Shown: piece after piece, positions 13,828 to 14,140 of the stretch | Layout of the letters: every line of letters begins with the position of its first letter | Numbering within the stretch: position 1 is the stretch's first letter | Assembly (NCBI GenBank): GCA_013695975.1 | Contig: JACCZL010000492.1 | Coordinates: 1 to 14,140, forward strand | From: Chloroflexota bacterium | GTDB taxonomy: Bacteria; Chloroflexota; UBA6077; JACCZL01 | Length of the DNA stretch: 14,140 nucleotides | Direction: 5' to 3' | Program-made: the position numbers and the translations under genes | The notes under the pieces: model-generated | What the model was told of the DNA's origin: nothing | The model's database searches: none | Seen by the model: the letters and a program-made list of their open reading frames with translations, nothing else

Positions 13828-14140
13828 GTAATTACTCACGTAGGGCCGAAGCGTGTGGGTGAGGGGCTGCGTCGGCGGGCTCGGTTCTGATAATGTGCTC
13901 AGGCCATGAACGGGGACGAACTGGAGCGCCTGAGCCCGGAGGAGCTGCTGGGGGTGATCCGCCGTCAGCAGGCGGAGCTGGCCGAGCGGGACGCGACGAT
14001 CCGGGCGTTGGAAGCGGAGCTGGCGCAGTTCCGTCGGCCGGCCAAGACGCCCGAGAACTCGTCGGTGCCGCCGTCGCGGGGGCAGCAGGCGAACCGGACC
14101 CAGCGGCGTGGGCGCAAGCGCGGGCCGAAGCGGGGGCACG
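13828..14140 (+). mobile_element. Left part of an IS66-type insertion sequence, running off the right edge
   Basis: The transposase gene at 13906 identifies the element. A candidate left terminus is GTAATTACTCACG beginning at 13828; IS66-family ends commonly begin with GTAA. It sits 78 nt before the transposase start, a leader length fitting the single-transposase (ISBst12-like) subgroup. The right end and the expected 8-bp target duplication are outside the window, so the boundary is a proposal only. Confidence 0.5.
13906..14140 (+). CDS. IS66 family transposase, N-terminal fragment cut by window edge
   Basis: Open frame from ATG 13906 to the end of the window, 78 codons visible. Residues about 5-42 form a leucine-rich coiled coil (LERLSPEELLGVIRRQQAEL and following), then FRRPAKTPENSSVPPSRGQ at about 42-60, then a basic stretch (RRGRKRGPKRGH). 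This coiled coil plus the KTPENSSVPPS signature is typical of the N-terminal region of single-ORF IS66 transposases. The catalytic DDE domain is not in the window, so intactness cannot be judged. A GATAAT hexamer at 13889-13894 could act as a -10 box, but no -35 partner is clear. It is probably unrelated in function to the carbon-uptake operon. Confidence 0.85.
   Translation, partial: MNGDELERLSPEELLGVIRRQQAELAERDATIRALEAELAQFRRPAKTPENSSVPPSRGQQANRTQRRGRKRGPKRGH

Noticed and set aside
13889..13894. GATAAT as a -10 promoter element for the transposase
   Set aside because: No clear -35 hexamer at proper spacing, and the leader would be only a few nucleotides long; left as a remark in the transposase entry.

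Overview
This window is a compact, plus-strand, GC-rich (by eye roughly 60-65 percent) gene cluster that looks like an expanded inorganic-carbon uptake operon. The core is a very long DabA (DUF2309) protein, the zinc-binding, beta-carbonic-anhydrase-like subunit of the DAB system known from Halothiobacillus neapolitanus. Around it lie five complete membrane proteins of the complex I / Mrp antiporter family and the C-terminal part of a SulP anion transporter. No NADH-binding, flavin, Fe-S or quinone-site subunit of complex I (NuoA-K) is present, so this is not an ordinary nuo operon.

Layout, left to right: SulP transporter with STAS domain, cut by the window edge (1-1188); NuoM-like subunit (1237-2700); DabA (2712-6719); long NuoL-like subunit with a C-terminal 26-residue triple repeat (6721-9036); two tandem paralogous NuoM-like subunits (9033-10616 and 10663-12201); MrpD/NuoN-like subunit (12191-13699). 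Junctions are tight (48 nt, 11 nt, 1 nt, 4 nt overlap, 46 nt, 11 nt overlap), which fits one transcript and translational coupling. After 13699 come about 200 nt holding a probable minus-strand gene remnant, then the start of an IS66-type transposase gene that runs off the right edge.

Working model (inference): the antiporter-like subunits form a proton- or cation-driven membrane arm that powers one-way CO2 hydration by DabA, while SulP imports bicarbonate. This is analogous in logic to cyanobacterial NDH-1MS (NdhD3/NdhF3 plus CupA), but built on DabA and with more pumping subunits than the usual two-gene dabAB operon. The most unusual details are a displaced TM5 glutamate in one NuoM paralogue, the loss of the TM12 lysine in the NuoL-like subunit, and the repeat tail of that subunit.

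Organism: a GC-rich bacterium, probably a chemolithoautotroph or other CO2 fixer. Nitrospirota, Methylomirabilota/Rokubacteria-like lineages or autotrophic Chloroflexota would be plausible, but nothing in the window fixes the taxonomy. No tRNA, rRNA, CRISPR array, riboswitch or convincing terminator was seen.
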